From Deltaproteobacteria bacterium (GTDB taxonomy: Bacteria; Myxococcota; Kuafuiibacteriia; Kuafuiibacteriales; Kuafuiibacteriaceae), in NCBI GenBank assembly GCA_020632995.1, contig JACKEN010000004.1:1-64000 (forward strand): a DNA stretch of 64,000 nt, given 5' to 3'. Every line of letters begins with the position of its first letter. Position 1 is the first letter of the stretch. Positions 37,143-45,895 of this stretch are shown here, piece by piece. The notes under the pieces were generated by a model. It saw nothing but the letters and a program-made list of their open reading frames with translations, was not told the origin of the DNA and searched no databases. Made by a program: the position numbers and the translations under genes.

Positions 37143-38471
37143 TCACCCCGTCTCCGCCAGGGAGCGGACGAGCGCCTGGACCTGGGCCCGCTCGAGGCGT
37201 ACCCGGCGGCGGAGCTCGTCGTAGTGCTCTCGGCGCTTGTGGATCACCGCCATCGATCGCTGCACGGCGGTCACGATGACGTCGGGCTCGGCCGGCAAGC
37301 AGACCTGCCGATCCAGCCCACACCCGTTCACGGTGGCCTCGAGCAGGTCGTAGTTCGGGTGCGTCGAGACCAGCACCCGACCGACCTCGCCCGTCTGCTG
37401 CAGGCACTCCAGGAGCGGATCTCCGAGGAGCACGTGGAGATCGCTGAACACCACCAACCAGGGCGGGTTCGAGCGCCCGGTCCGCAGGTCCTCGAGCGCC
37501 CGGGCGCGGGCGACCGCGTCGAGCCGGACGACCTCGTAGGTGGGCTCGAGCTCGTTCCAGACCTCGGCCAGGGTGCTCCAGCTCGTGCTCGGCCCGTCCG
37601 AGAAGACCCACAGCGTCGGGGGCTGCTCTGCCAGCAGCTCGTAGTGCCCGAAGCTGAGCAGGGGATCCGGGCTCCGCGGCGCCGGGCCGCCGCACGCGGC
37701 CCTGAAGGCGGCCTCGAACGCGGCGGCATCAGCGAGCTCACCGTGGAGGACCCGCTCGAGCACCTCGGAGGTGGGCGCGCCACCCGCCGGCCAGGTCCGC
37801 CCCGACCAGGCGGGCGTCAACCCCGTGCTCGCGCTCCTCAGGACCATGGCCAGCGCCTGCAGATCGGCGAGGGCCGAGGGCGCCACGCCCGGTGGCGCGT
37901 AGGGCGTCGCATGAGCCGAGAGAGGGAGGCCGAGCGCCGCGCTCTCATAGTCGAGGAGTTCGAAGTAGGCCTCGTCCTCCGAGCCCGCGACGAGGATGTG
38001 CTCGGGGCAGAGGCTGCCGTGGACGAGGCCCCGCGCGTGCGCTTCCCCGAGCGACTTCAGCAGCTGGGTCGCGAGGGAGGCCAGCGCCCTACCCTCGAAG
38101 CGCAGGCCCGCTTGCAGATGCCAGGCCAGCGTCTTCCCTTCGAAGTACTCCCGGACCACGAACACCGAGCCACCGGCCCCGCCCACGTCCAGGATGCGGG
38201 CGGTGTGGGGGTGGCACAGCGCCCCGACCCTCGCCAGTCGTTGCCGCGCGTCCGCGTCGTCCATCGTGAGGCCAGCGTAGCGCTTGACCACCACCTCGCG
38301 GTCCATGTGGCGATGGTAGGCGCGGAAGACCGCGCTGGTGCCCGCGTGCAGGAGGTCACCGAGCACGTACCGCGAAGTCGAAGACTCCTCGCGCTTGACC
38401 GGGCGGACCTCGAGCGCGCGCATGCCTCCGCCATCGGGCGCGAGTTCGACCTGTATCCGCTCGGTCATCAC
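37143..38471 (-). CDS. Pseudokinase with C-terminal receiver-like domain
   Basis: A 442-residue protein. The kinase fold (about 35-270) keeps the strand-3 Lys63 but has HAGTSAVF in place of the glycine loop, HGSLCPEHI (151-159) where HRDLKPEN is expected, so the catalytic Asp is Ser, and LDYE in place of DFG. It should be catalytically dead. Residues about 285-420 follow the strand-helix order of a receiver domain but have WVFSDGPS instead of the acidic pair. A coiled tail ends the protein. The partner at 39743-41236 has the same architecture with an intact kinase core. It lies 6 bp after the TusA-DsrE gene. Confidence 0.85.
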   Translation of the reverse strand: MMTERIQVELAPDGGGMRALEVRPVKREESSTSRYVLGDLLHAGTSAVFRAYHRHMDREVVVKRYAGLTMDDADARQRLARVGALCHPHTARILDVGGAGGSVFVVREYFEGKTLAWHLQAGLRFEGRALASLATQLLKSLGEAHARGLVHGSLCPEHILVAGSEDEAYFELLDYESAALGLPLSAHATPYAPPGVAPSALADLQALAMVLRSASTGLTPAWSGRTWPAGGAPTSEVLERVLHGELADAAAFEAAFRAACGGPAPRSPDPLLSFGHYELLAEQPPTLWVFSDGPSTSWSTLAEVWNELEPTYEVVRLDAVARARALEDLRTGRSNPPWLVVFSDLHVLLGDPLLECLQQTGEVGRVLVSTHPNYDLLEATVNGCGLDRQVCLPAEPDVIVTAVQRSMAVIHKRREHYDELRRRVRLERAQVQALVRSLAETG

Positions 38472-38477
38472 TTCCCT

Positions 38478-39746
38478 CTAGAAGACCAACGCCATGCGCG
38501 AGTCCCGCGCCTGCTCGACGAAGCAGGTCACGCCACCGAACTCCAGGTTCGGCAGGTCCATCAGGTCCCGCTTCTGGATGCCCATGATGCCCATGCTCAT
38601 GGTGCAGACCATGAAGCGCACCTCCGACTCCACCGCGGACTCGATGAGCTCGGTCAGCGTGAGCACCTGGTTCCGCTTCATGAAGTGCTCCATGAGGCTC
38701 AGGCCGAAGCCGCCCATGTGCATCTTGCTCATCTTCTGGCGCTTGGGCCCCCTGGGCATCAGCCACTTCATGATGCGCTGAAGGAAGGACACCGGCTCCG
38801 CGTCGACGTCCTCTCGCTTGCGGTCGCCCCGGAGCACGTTGACACCCCAGAACGAGAAGCAGACCACCACGTCCATCTGCTGGGCGCGGGCCGCGTTCGC
38901 GGTGAGCATCGCGGCCATGAGCGACTCGAAGTCGTTGCGCATGACGAGCAGGGTGCATCGATTGGAGACCTGGGGCTCGGGCGCGGGCCCGACCGTCGGC
39001 GCCGCGAGGGCGGCGGGCGCGCTCACCAGGGGCCGCACCTCGACCGACGTCGAGGTCGAGGCCTCCCCGGGCAGGACCAGCCTGGCGATCAGGCCGGCCG
39101 GGGTCTGCTCGAGCCCCTCGACCTTCGCGTGGATGCTGTTCGCCCACACCACGACGTCGGTCATGAAGCTCGGGTCATCACACCGGGCGTGCACGAGGCG
39201 CCCAGGGTTGCTGACCAGCACCTGTGACAGCCGCAAGACGGGCTGCGGTGCCCGCTGACCGACGAGGTCGACCTGCAGCGGGGCATCGATGGGATCGGGG
39301 GGCAGGATCATGACCTCGGGCACCGACGGGGCGGCGGCCACGGGGGGTGGAGCGACAGGCGCGGCGGGGGCGGCGCCGAGGGCCTCGGGCCGACGTGCGG
39401 GCGCGCTCCGGTTCGCCGACATGACCTCGGAGATGTGGCGCGGCCGCTGCTTCAGGACCGCCACCGGGAGCTCCACGGTCGCGCGGCTGACGATCCCCTG
39501 ACCCTCGAACTGCGCACCGTTGAGCGCGATCACCGCCCGGTGACCCTGCTCGTCCCGCCGCATGGTCTTGAGCTCGGCCCGGGTGGTGCGACACCACGCC
39601 TCGACGTCGTTTGGGAAGTCGTCGTCGTCCGCGATGATCTCCAGCACCGCAGGTTGGTTTGCCACCGACCTCGCGGCCTTGGCGATCTCGAGGATCGGGG
39701 CCGGGCACTGCATCCCACGGCAATCAACCTTGACCGTATCCATCAA
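38478..39746 (-). CDS. TusA - TusA-like - DsrE2 sulfur-carrier fusion
   Basis: A 422-residue fusion. Residues 1-75 are a TusA domain with Cys9 and the CPAP motif (Cys14), the persulfide-carrying Cys of the family. Residues about 170-245 repeat the TusA fold but read QRAPQP at the motif, so this copy has lost its Cys. Residues about 280-422 are DsrE2/DsrE-like (CTLLVMRNDFESLMAAM, FSFWGVNVLRGD, MVCTMSMGIMGI with the usual Cys). Such proteins relay sulfane sulfur in the cytoplasm. Pro/Ala linkers separate the domains. It overlaps the upstream kinase gene by 4 bp and sits inside a signalling operon, so a redox- or sulfur-responsive role is inferred. Confidence 0.9.
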   Translation of the reverse strand: MMDTVKVDCRGMQCPAPILEIAKAARSVANQPAVLEIIADDDDFPNDVEAWCRTTRAELKTMRRDEQGHRAVIALNGAQFEGQGIVSRATVELPVAVLKQRPRHISEVMSANRSAPARRPEALGAAPAAPVAPPPVAAAPSVPEVMILPPDPIDAPLQVDLVGQRAPQPVLRLSQVLVSNPGRLVHARCDDPSFMTDVVVWANSIHAKVEGLEQTPAGLIARLVLPGEASTSTSVEVRPLVSAPAALAAPTVGPAPEPQVSNRCTLLVMRNDFESLMAAMLTANAARAQQMDVVVCFSFWGVNVLRGDRKREDVDAEPVSFLQRIMKWLMPRGPKRQKMSKMHMGGFGLSLMEHFMKRNQVLTLTELIESAVESEVRFMVCTMSMGIMGIQKRDLMDLPNLEFGGVTCFVEQARDSRMALVF

Positions 39747-41236
39747 CGATTCTCCTCACCGATCCCGACGCGGGCGCGGTCCTCGCGGGCGTCGCGAAAC
39801 GCGAGCCGCAGGCAGTCGTATTGTTGATGCCGACGTCGGCATCGCTCGATCAGGCCGTCGACCCGGCGCACGAGGGCGTCCGGGTCGTCGGGCAGGCTCA
39901 TCAGGTGGTCCAGCCCGCACCAGTTCACCGCGGTCTGCACCAGCTCGACGTTCCGCTGGCTGACCGCGAGGACCTTCGCGGTGTCGGGCCAGGCCCCCAG
40001 CATCTGGAGGAGCGGATCCTCGACCAGCACGTGCATGCCGCCGAAGAACACGAGCCAGGGCCGCTGCCTGCGCCCGATGTCGATCTCCCAGCGGGCGATG
40101 AAGCGATCGTCCTCGTCCAGCACCTCGACCTCGCACCGGTCCTCGAGCTGCCCTCGGAGCGCGGTCACCGACCCGCTGCGGATCGCGGGGTCGTCGTCGA
40201 GGAACCAGAGCACCGGCCGCTCGTTCGATCGAATCTGGATGGTGGGCTCCGGCGCATCAGCTTCCTGCACCGGCTCGACGTCGATGGGCGGCTCCACGGA
40301 CTCCAGCGTCGCCAGCGTGCTCAGGCACTCGGCCTGGGCGAAGCTCCCGAGATCGAACCCGCTGAGGTCGACGTCCGCGATGTCCTGCAGGTCGGCCTGC
40401 ATCTGCCGGGTCCCGGCGTAGCGCGCCATCGGATCCGGGGTTAGGGCGCGGGTCACGACCCGTTCGAGCGCCGGGCTGACCGGGACGAGGGACGAGAGGG
40501 GGCGCGGGGCCTCGCGGAGGGCCTTCTTCAGGGCGTCCTTCGGATCGCTCGCCTCGTAGGGCCGCGTGCCCGCGATGCTCTCGTACAGGACCGCGCCCAC
40601 CGCGTAGATGTCCGCGGCGGGGGTCGGGGTCTGACCGCGGATGACCTCCGGCGCTACATAGTGCGGGGTGCCGGGTCGAGGACGCTCACCCTCCAGCGCC
40701 TCCCTCGACCGAATCCAGCAGGCGCCATAGTCCACCAGCTTCACGCACTCATCGCCGACGCACTCATGGCTCACGAGCACGTTCTCGGGCTTCACGTCGC
40801 TGTGGACGATGCCGAGGTCATGCGCCTCGCCCAGCGCCCTGAGGACCTGGAGGCAGATGCTGACCGCTCTTTGAGGCGAGATCCGCCGACAGTGGCGGAG
40901 CACGGAGCGCAGGGTCCGCCCACGGACCGACTCCAGGACCACGAAGGGGACCTCGTCGGCGCCGCGCGTCTCGACGCCGAAGTCGAGCACTCGGACGTTG
41001 TTCGGGTGGCGGAGGCGGCTCAGCGCCTGGACCTCCCGAGCCGCGTCGTCCACCCGCCTGCCCAGGAACTTGATGACCACGTCCACGTCGAGGCGCTGAT
41101 CGTGGGCGCGTCGAACCGTGCACGCCCCACCGTCGGTGAGGTGCTCACCGAGCAGGTATCGCTGAGCGAGCAGGGCTGGCGGGATCAGGACCACCAGACG
41201 CTGTAATCGGCGGCCGCCGACGCGGCAGAAGGACAC
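39743..41236 (-). CDS. Ser/Thr protein kinase with C-terminal receiver-like domain
   Basis: A 497-residue protein. The kinase core (about 27-295) keeps Lys56 (VVIKFL), HSDVKPEN (Asp147), LVDYG (169-171; Tyr for Phe) and GTPHYVAPE. The glycine loop is TDGGACTV and is degenerate, but activity is plausible. Residues about 340-470 form a receiver-like domain beginning WFLDDDPAIR, with the acidic cluster retained. The expected phospho-Asp region reads LVFFGGMH, so that site is missing. The start may lie slightly downstream of 41236, since the first 20 residues are unaligned. It overlaps the TusA-DsrE gene (ATGA) and follows the DUF4388 gene by 6 bp. Confidence 0.88.
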   Translation of the reverse strand: MSFCRVGGRRLQRLVVLIPPALLAQRYLLGEHLTDGGACTVRRAHDQRLDVDVVIKFLGRRVDDAAREVQALSRLRHPNNVRVLDFGVETRGADEVPFVVLESVRGRTLRSVLRHCRRISPQRAVSICLQVLRALGEAHDLGIVHSDVKPENVLVSHECVGDECVKLVDYGACWIRSREALEGERPRPGTPHYVAPEVIRGQTPTPAADIYAVGAVLYESIAGTRPYEASDPKDALKKALREAPRPLSSLVPVSPALERVVTRALTPDPMARYAGTRQMQADLQDIADVDLSGFDLGSFAQAECLSTLATLESVEPPIDVEPVQEADAPEPTIQIRSNERPVLWFLDDDPAIRSGSVTALRGQLEDRCEVEVLDEDDRFIARWEIDIGRRQRPWLVFFGGMHVLVEDPLLQMLGAWPDTAKVLAVSQRNVELVQTAVNWCGLDHLMSLPDDPDALVRRVDGLIERCRRRHQQYDCLRLAFRDAREDRARVGIGEENR

Positions 41237-41242
41237 TCTTCA

Positions 41243-42892
41243 TCAACCCTCGTTCGCTTGCGCGCGGACCGCCTCGAGGGCGCGAACCAGGGATGAGGCG
41301 TCCTGATACCTGCGGCTTGGGCGTAGAAAGAGACACCGCTGGATGATCATTTCGAGACCGAGAGGAATCTCAACCGATTCGACAACCTCGTGAAACGGAC
41401 GCGACTCCTCTGAAGTATCTCGCGCGTTCTCGTCAGCGCCCGCGTGAGGCGGGCTCCCGCAGATCATCTCGTACATGACTGCGCCGACAGCATAGATGTC
41501 AGACCGCTCGTCCACCGCCTCGTGTCGCATTCGCTCCGGTGATGCGTAGCGCCACCACTGTCCCGAGCGCCCACCGGGACTCAGGGCGTCGAGGAGCGCC
41601 TCAGGTAGATCCACCAAGTGCAGGTCGCCGCCCTCCGACACCTCGAAGCTCGCGCTCGAGAGCTGGTTGTGAAGGACGCCTTGCGCGTGGACCGAGCGGA
41701 GGCAGCTTGCGGCCTGAACACACAGCGCGCACATCGCGCCCGGCGCTGGGGGCCCTTGCGCGGCACGCCACTCCGCCAGGCTGGCGGCGTTGGTGGCCCG
41801 CGTTGCCCAGTACAGGCCCCCGCCGTCGATGCGGCCATGATCCAGCACTTCGTCCACCTGATCGCGCCCGGCCCGCGTGGCGATCTGCATGACCGCGTCG
41901 AACTGGGCGTCGAGGGCGCGCACCCGCGCAGGATCGTCCACCGTGGCCAGCCGAACCGGCTCTATCTCACCGTCCCGGTGCGCGAGCACGATCCGCCCGA
42001 GGGCCCAGGACGCCGCGGGCGCGAGGGCGACGTAGCCCGACGGCATACGCTCTTCGGGCCGAGGCGCTCGGTCCATCTCGGCGCCGAGCTGTGACCACGT
42101 CGAGTCCTCGAACACCGCGGCCGGAGCAGTGGCGGACGCGCGAAGGAAGCCTTGCTTCAGCAGCCTGACCACGGAGCGCCGGGTCGTGAAGTGATCGATC
42201 GGGGACTCATCCATGAGCGCCTGGTAGCTCACCCCATCCGACACTCGATCATAGACGCTGCGCTCGAACTCATCGACCTCCACCGAGCCCAGGTCCAAGC
42301 TGACCGACTCGGCGAACGCGAGGTCGAGGGTGTCGACCGCGTCCGGGATCGGCCCGACCTTGAACAGCTTCGCGGAGCCCGGCGGCTGGTCGGCCTGGGT
42401 CTGGGCCCACTCCCGACGGAGGTTGAGCCCATCGAGCATCAGGCCCTCGAGCCGCACCGGCTCGGGGCCGATGTCCGGGATCTCGACCAGGGTAGAGGTG
42501 AAGGCGACCTCTCCACGCGTCCAGAGGAACAGCTCGAGCGCGACCTCCCTGAGGTCGCGACGCAGCGCCGCGCGGACCGCCTGGAGATCCGCCGAGAGCT
42601 CATCGACGAGCACGTGGGCGACCGCGCCCCTGGACGGCAGGGCGTCCTGCGCGGCGAGCGCGCGGCGCAGGCCGTCGGGATCGAGCACCCCCAAACGCCC
42701 GAGCCGGCTCAGCCACGCCGTGCTCTGCGCGCTGCCCCGCACGAACGCCGCCACCGCGGCGCCGCGAACCACGGTCAGCCGAACGTCGCGTTGGTCGTCA
42801 CCGACGCGCAGGACGCCGCTCTTGGACTGCTGCACGACGAGCTGGAGCACGTCGACGAGACCATCGTCTTCGACCCGGCCACGCAGCGCCAT
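41243..42892 (-). CDS. DUF4388 (PATAN) - pseudokinase fusion
   Basis: A 549-residue protein and the first gene of the signalling operon. Residues 1-110 are a DUF4388/PATAN module (GLVDVLQLVVQQSKSGVLRV, VRGAAVAAFV), a myxobacterial partner of receiver proteins. The middle is helical. The C-terminal part (about 275-549) is kinase-shaped: LHNQLSSASFEV replaces HRDLKPENV and LVDLPEA replaces DFG, so it is a pseudokinase. ASPERM and DERSDIYAVGAVMYEM are retained. It may present or regulate the active kinase encoded 6 bp downstream. The start is ATG 42892, with GGAG about 14 nt upstream. Confidence 0.87.
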   Translation of the reverse strand: MALRGRVEDDGLVDVLQLVVQQSKSGVLRVGDDQRDVRLTVVRGAAVAAFVRGSAQSTAWLSRLGRLGVLDPDGLRRALAAQDALPSRGAVAHVLVDELSADLQAVRAALRRDLREVALELFLWTRGEVAFTSTLVEIPDIGPEPVRLEGLMLDGLNLRREWAQTQADQPPGSAKLFKVGPIPDAVDTLDLAFAESVSLDLGSVEVDEFERSVYDRVSDGVSYQALMDESPIDHFTTRRSVVRLLKQGFLRASATAPAAVFEDSTWSQLGAEMDRAPRPEERMPSGYVALAPAASWALGRIVLAHRDGEIEPVRLATVDDPARVRALDAQFDAVMQIATRAGRDQVDEVLDHGRIDGGGLYWATRATNAASLAEWRAAQGPPAPGAMCALCVQAASCLRSVHAQGVLHNQLSSASFEVSEGGDLHLVDLPEALLDALSPGGRSGQWWRYASPERMRHEAVDERSDIYAVGAVMYEMICGSPPHAGADENARDTSEESRPFHEVVESVEIPLGLEMIIQRCLFLRPSRRYQDASSLVRALEAVRAQANEG

Positions 42893-42898
42893 GTCATG

Positions 42899-42946
42899 TT
42901 GAATACTCCGACCGGGACTTCACCGCACCTTTACACTCTTGAATAC
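42899..42946. promoter_or_regulatory. Direct repeat TTGAATAC upstream of the kinase operon
   Basis: Two identical 8-bp words at 42899-42906 and 42939-42946, 40 bp (about four helical turns) apart, lie just upstream of the first gene of the signalling operon. AT-rich words are rare here, so they are candidate binding sites or promoter elements. Function unproven. Confidence 0.3.
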
Positions 42947-42973
42947 AGGGCCCCGAGGCGCGCGTACTCAGGC

Positions 42974-43301
42974 TCAACGACGCTCGAAGGTGATGGTGGC
43001 CTTCGCGCCCTGGGCGGTGACCTTCGCGCGGAAGCCATCGCCCGCGTTCACGATGTCGGCCAGGCGCTGGGCCACCGACTGCGCGGACTCACCGGCCTGA
43101 GTACCCACGTAGAAGGAGCGCTGGTGGACTGCCCGTCCTGGCTGACCTTCAGGCCCTCGTCATGCTCTTGGGGCGGATCTCGATCGGCGTGTCGCGCGAA
43201 GGCCGCGGGCTGTTCGAGAAGCGGACCGCGTGCACCCACGCGCTGATGAAGGGCCGCGCCACTTGGAGCGGGTCACCGGCGGGGCCGGGGGGGATTGGTG
43301 T
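42974..43301 (-). pseudogene. Frameshifted gene remnant
   Basis: No long frame is open here, but three successive minus-strand frames read as one sensible protein: about 43 residues ending SRDTPIEIRPKSM (43301 to about 43161), then EGLKVSQDGQ in a second frame, then about 50 residues from HQRSFYVGTQAGESAQ to the stop TGA at 42976-42974. Two frame changes (near 43160 and 43130) are needed. A TAA in frame at 43304 and no start codon suggest the 5' end is also gone. The family is not recognised. Sequencing error cannot be excluded. Confidence 0.55.
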
Positions 43302-43312
43302 TTACCCGTAGT

Positions 43313-44674
43313 TCAGCCCTGATCCGAGAACACCGCGCTCCCGGCCGGCTCGTGGTGGAAGAGCATGTTGAGGCGCACGCGGCGGTACCCGCCCACGATG
43401 TTCGTGCTGTCGAGGTAGAACCGCGCCTTCACGTGGCTGCCGTCGCCGAGGCGCAGCACGAACACGTCGTCCGCGAGGTCGGGCGCGCTGTCGGCGCCGA
43501 GCGCCAACGGCGCGCTCATCCCGGCCACCGCGGGGATCATCCGCAGCGCGGTCAGCGTGCCGGGGCCGGTCGACACGATCTGGCTCCCGGCGCCGGCCTG
43601 CACCGAGAGGGTCACGTTGGCCGGGCCACCGGTGGGGTTGGGGTCGACCACGCGGAGGTCCGCGCCGGCCTCATCGTTGCGCACCCAGGCGTCCGCGTCG
43701 AAGTCGTAGCCGTCGTGCGGCCGGGACGCCGGCTCGTACAGATCGATGGGCTCGTAGCGGTAGAGCGCGAGGTCGGGGATGGCGCCACCTGCGCTGGCGT
43801 CCACCATCAGCGTCCCCGCGTGGGCCACCTCGGGGTCGACGTACGAGAGATCGTCGATGTCCTGGGCGAAGCCGAGACCAACCGGGCGCGGCCCTTCGAT
43901 CTGCATCGGGCGCAGGTCGTACAGGTCCGACGCGACGAAGCCGTAGGTCCCGAGCTCGCCCGGCGCGTCGAGGTCGCTCGGGGCCGAGAAGGTGCCGACG
44001 GGGACATCCCGGAGCACGTAGCGCCCGTCCGAAGACACCGGAGCGCTCTGTAGATAGGTCGCGGTCCGCCTGAGGGTGATGGTGTCGACCACCGTCTCCT
44101 GCCCCGCGAAGACCGCGACCTCGTTGCGCTCGTACGGGTCCCAGGTGGTCGGGAACACCTGCAAGAAGGCATGCACTTCGGAGAGATCGGCGCGCCCGTC
44201 GGAGAAGCGCACGCGCCCCTCGACCGTCGCCGTCGCCGGCTCCGGGCCCTGGACCGCGCGGATGGCATGGGACCCCACCGGCACCCCCGCGAGCTCGAAG
44301 CGCCCCGACGCATCGGTCACGCCGACGAGCCCCGCCACCGTGACCCGGGTGCCGGCGTGATCCGTCGCGCCGAGGAGCAGGACCACGCCGCTCACCCGCC
44401 CGACCTGGGTCGGGTCGAGCCCCGCGTCGTTCCCCGCCACCCCGCCGTCGCTCTCGCCGCCGCAGGGGGCAGACTCGTGCACGCACGCGCCTTCACACCG
44501 GACGTAGTCCGCGATGCAGTCGCAGGTGGCCGCGAGGCCGTCGTCGACGCAGTACTCGTACATCCCGCAGCTGATCTCGGAGCAGAAGGGGCCGGTCCGC
44601 TCCAGCTGCACGAGGCCGTCGGAGCACGCGGTGAGCGCACAGATCAGGACGGAGAGAGCGCGAAGGCGGAGCAT
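43313..44674 (-). CDS. Lipoprotein with carboxypeptidase-regulatory-like domain
   Basis: A 453-residue lipoprotein (lipobox ALTAC, Cys17). A Cys-rich EGF-like segment (about 30-70) is followed by a short Asp/Gly linker and a beta-sandwich like the carboxypeptidase regulatory domain (TDASGRFELAGVPVGSHAI, and again SSDGRYVLRDVPVG). The C-terminal 200 residues are beta-rich. It probably sits on the outer membrane surface as an adhesion or structural protein. It is followed by the gene remnant and preceded by the small acidic gene, both on the same strand. Confidence 0.8.
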   Translation of the reverse strand: MLRLRALSVLICALTACSDGLVQLERTGPFCSEISCGMYEYCVDDGLAATCDCIADYVRCEGACVHESAPCGGESDGGVAGNDAGLDPTQVGRVSGVVLLLGATDHAGTRVTVAGLVGVTDASGRFELAGVPVGSHAIRAVQGPEPATATVEGRVRFSDGRADLSEVHAFLQVFPTTWDPYERNEVAVFAGQETVVDTITLRRTATYLQSAPVSSDGRYVLRDVPVGTFSAPSDLDAPGELGTYGFVASDLYDLRPMQIEGPRPVGLGFAQDIDDLSYVDPEVAHAGTLMVDASAGGAIPDLALYRYEPIDLYEPASRPHDGYDFDADAWVRNDEAGADLRVVDPNPTGGPANVTLSVQAGAGSQIVSTGPGTLTALRMIPAVAGMSAPLALGADSAPDLADDVFVLRLGDGSHVKARFYLDSTNIVGGYRRVRLNMLFHHEPAGSAVFSDQG

Positions 44675-44717
44675 CGGTGCTCCGATCTACGTGGCACGGG
44701 GGCGGTTCTTCCCCTGA

Positions 44718-45062
44718 TCAGTCCAGGTCGAGGTCGACCTCCTCGGACTTGTCGGCCGCTTCGTCTTCATCTTCGTCCGACGCCGCGGCCCGGGCGCGCG
44801 CCAGCTCGGCCAGGTCCACCGACTCGGTGTTCACCGCGTCCACCGCCTGCACGATCTCGGAGGGGGTGGGCCGCCGGAACTTGTCGAAGCGGCCGTCGCC
44901 GGGGGTGCCCTCGGTCGGGGTCGGGCCGCTGTCGGTGTGGCCCTCGACCATGGTGAGGCTGTCGTCGGTGAAGGGGCTCTGCTCCACCGCGGTGGGGATC
45001 TCCTCCGAGTGGTGTGGTTCGTCCCGGTGGCTGGCGGAGCGCGTCGACATGGGCACCGGCAT
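44718..45062 (-). CDS. Small acidic, probably disordered protein
   Basis: A 114-residue hydrophilic protein with a Ser/Thr/Pro-rich first half and an extremely acidic C terminus (EDEDEAADKSEEVDLDLD). No signal peptide and no recognised domain; the segment FRRPTPSEIVQAVDAVN may fold as a helix. It lies 43 bp upstream of the lipoprotein gene on the same strand and could share its transcript. Moderate confidence because low-complexity acidic frames can arise by chance. Confidence 0.5.
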   Translation of the reverse strand: MPVPMSTRSASHRDEPHHSEEIPTAVEQSPFTDDSLTMVEGHTDSGPTPTEGTPGDGRFDKFRRPTPSEIVQAVDAVNTESVDLAELARARAAASDEDEDEAADKSEEVDLDLD

Positions 45063-45134
45063 CCTCCCCGCCGCCCCCTTTGGGAGTCAATCGAGGGAAG
45101 CCTGAGGGCGAGGGAGAGCCTCGAAGTGATCCGG

Positions 45135-45171
45135 CGCTTACCGGGCCGCGGTAAGCGAAAGTCCGCTTTCG
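45135..45171. promoter_or_regulatory. Two overlapping hairpins in a divergent spacer
   Basis: CGCTTACC-N7-GGTAAGCG (45135-45157, 8-bp stem) is followed at once by CGAAAG-N4-CTTTCG (45156-45171, 6-bp stem); the stems share two bases and so compete. They sit between divergent starts at 45062 and 45212. Possible attenuator-like RNA switch or operator; there is no T-run for a simple terminator. Confidence 0.45.
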
Positions 45172-45211
45172 TGCGGATGCGGCGCGCCGCCGGTCGAGCG
45201 ATCATCACGCC

Positions 45212-45895
45212 ATGCGGTGGCCCCTCCTGCTCCTCGTGCTGCCGCTCGCCTGCGCGGAGCCGCCACCCAGCCGCAGCGCGCCGCGCCCCCTGCGCGCGGA
45301 CGTGGCCCTCGCCCTGACGCCAACCCAAGCGCCCTGGCCCGAGACCGACGCCCTGCCCCTCCATACCGTGACCCGCGCGGGCGCGCCGTGGCTCGGCGAT
45401 GTGGCGGGCGCGACGGTGCTCGAGCGCTTCGTCTACGCGGTGGACGGCGCGGGGGCGCTCTGGAAGGTCGGCGCGGATCGACGGATCCGGCTCCTCGACG
45501 GGGTCCTGGCCGCGCCGGTGCTCGGCCCCGAGGGGCCGCTGGTGACGGTGCGCGGCGCCGAGCCGGGGGCGAGCGCGGTGTGGGTGCTCGCCGACGAGGG
45601 CCCGCCCCGCCCGCTGCTGGAGGCGGCGGAGCTCCCCTGCGCCCTCCCGGACGGCAAGCTGGCCTTCGTCTCTACCCGGACCTCAGTGGCGTCGGTGTGG
45701 CTCCATGCCCCCGATTCGGCGCCGGTCCAGCTCACCAACATCGGCCTCGCGGCAGGGCGCGGCCTGGCCGGCTTCGTGCCCCCGCCCGCCCGCTGGCTGT
45801 CCTGCACCGACGAGGCCCTCACCTGGGACGACGGGCGCGGCGCGGCGTGGCGCCTCGACCTCGCGTCGGGCGTGGCGCGGGAGGTGGCGCGGTGA
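45212..45895 (+). CDS. Lipoprotein of unknown function
   Basis: A 227-residue lipoprotein (lipobox LPLAC, Cys about 14) with short beta-blade-like repeats (VYAVDGAGALWKVG, AVWVLADEGPPRPL, LTWDDGRGAAWRLD) reminiscent of a small or partial beta-propeller. Its stop overlaps the GTG start of the M23 peptidase gene (GTGA at 45892-45895), so the two are translated together and may form an envelope complex. Confidence 0.75.
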   Translation: MRWPLLLLVLPLACAEPPPSRSAPRPLRADVALALTPTQAPWPETDALPLHTVTRAGAPWLGDVAGATVLERFVYAVDGAGALWKVGADRRIRLLDGVLAAPVLGPEGPLVTVRGAEPGASAVWVLADEGPPRPLLEAAELPCALPDGKLAFVSTRTSVASVWLHAPDSAPVQLTNIGLAAGRGLAGFVPPPARWLSCTDEALTWDDGRGAAWRLDLASGVAREVAR

